Assembly: GCA_020860885.1 (NCBI GenBank) | Contig: JAJBTS010000288.1 | Span: 1-5,053 of the forward strand | Direction of reading: 5' to 3' | DNA: 5,053 nt | Source: Bacteroidales bacterium | GTDB taxonomy: Bacteria > Bacteroidota > Bacteroidia > Bacteroidales > Azobacteroidaceae | Part shown: piece by piece, positions 4,920 to 5,053 of the stretch | Numbering within the stretch: the stretch's first letter is position 1 | Layout: the number at the start of each line of letters is the position of its first letter | Notes under the pieces: generated by a model | What the model was told of the DNA's origin: nothing | The model's database searches: none | What the model saw: the letters and a program-made list of their open reading frames with translations, nothing else | Made by a program: the position numbers and the translations under genes

Positions 4920-5053
4920 TTAATTTTTATTGACAGCTACTTTTACTCCATTTTCAAAACACACTACAAATGCATCTTTAAAGGCTTTTTGTAGGGATGT
5001 TCTGATTCTGGAGATTTCATTCAAATCTTTCGATTCTCCGTATGTATACTTAT
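4920..5053 (-). CDS. Probable N-acetylmuramoyl-L-alanine amidase, C-terminal fragment
   Basis: The last 43 codons and the TAA stop (4920-4922) of a gene entering from the right edge. The peptide includes KYTYGESKDLNEISRIR and ends in FENGVKVAVNKN. This resembles the C-terminal extension of Bacteroidales N-acetylmuramoyl-L-alanine amidases, where a KYTYG segment is followed by an N-E-I-x-R-x-R motif and an F-x-N-G turn. The full enzyme would cleave the amide bond between muramic acid and the stem peptide in the periplasm. The catalytic domain is outside the window, so the call rests on this tail and on the neighbourhood: in Bacteroidales an amidase gene commonly stands directly upstream of an MCE gene. 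The six-base gap to the MCE start indicates one operon. Confidence 0.72.
   Translation of the reverse strand, partial: KYTYGESKDLNEISRIRTSLQKAFKDAFVVCFENGVKVAVNKN

Overview
The window looks like chromosomal DNA from a member of the Bacteroidales. The evidence is AT-rich DNA, A-rich translation-start regions without clear Shine-Dalgarno sites, several matches to the Bacteroidetes -7 promoter element (TAnnTTTG), and Bacteroidales-type proteins and gene order: amidase, then MCE protein, then a DnaA with the Walker B variant DDIHEL. A genus cannot be fixed from the sequence. The low GC would suit a Dysgonomonas- or Parabacteroides-like organism, but that is a guess.

Layout from left to right. 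Positions 1-73 (minus) hold the N-terminus of a probable PAP2-family phosphatase running off the left edge. Positions 220-837 (plus) encode an HdeD/DUF308-type six-helix membrane protein, divergent from the PAP2 gene and closed by a strong intrinsic terminator (893-925). Positions 959-1762 (plus) encode KdsA, the Kdo-8-phosphate synthase of LPS core synthesis, in its metal-dependent form. The kdsA terminator (1745-1773) is built partly from the last codons of the gene. A 438-base gap between convergent genes (1763-2200) holds no convincing gene but several inverted repeats. Positions 2201-3601 (minus) encode the replication initiator DnaA, starting at GTG. A 421-base AT-rich gap (3602-4022) holds a plausible dnaA promoter and a 13-bp direct repeat. 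Positions 4023-4913 (minus) encode an MlaD/MCE-family membrane-anchored lipid-transport protein. Positions 4920-5053 (minus) are the C-terminal end of a probable N-acetylmuramoyl-L-alanine amidase, 6 bases upstream of the MCE gene and surely co-transcribed with it.

Most of the genes concern the cell envelope: peptidoglycan hydrolysis, lipid transport, Kdo synthesis, a membrane stress protein and a PAP2 lipid phosphatase. DnaA sits among them, downstream of the amidase-MCE unit. I see no mobile element, CRISPR array, tRNA, rRNA or sign of recent transfer. This is mostly an ordinary core-genome region and I found no convincing new multi-gene system. The points worth checking are in the non-coding DNA: stop-codon-overlapping hairpins at the facing ends of kdsA and dnaA, a GC-rich element with two mutually exclusive hairpins between them, the direct repeat upstream of dnaA, and a cluster of DnaA-box-like TTATCCA words inside the MCE gene.
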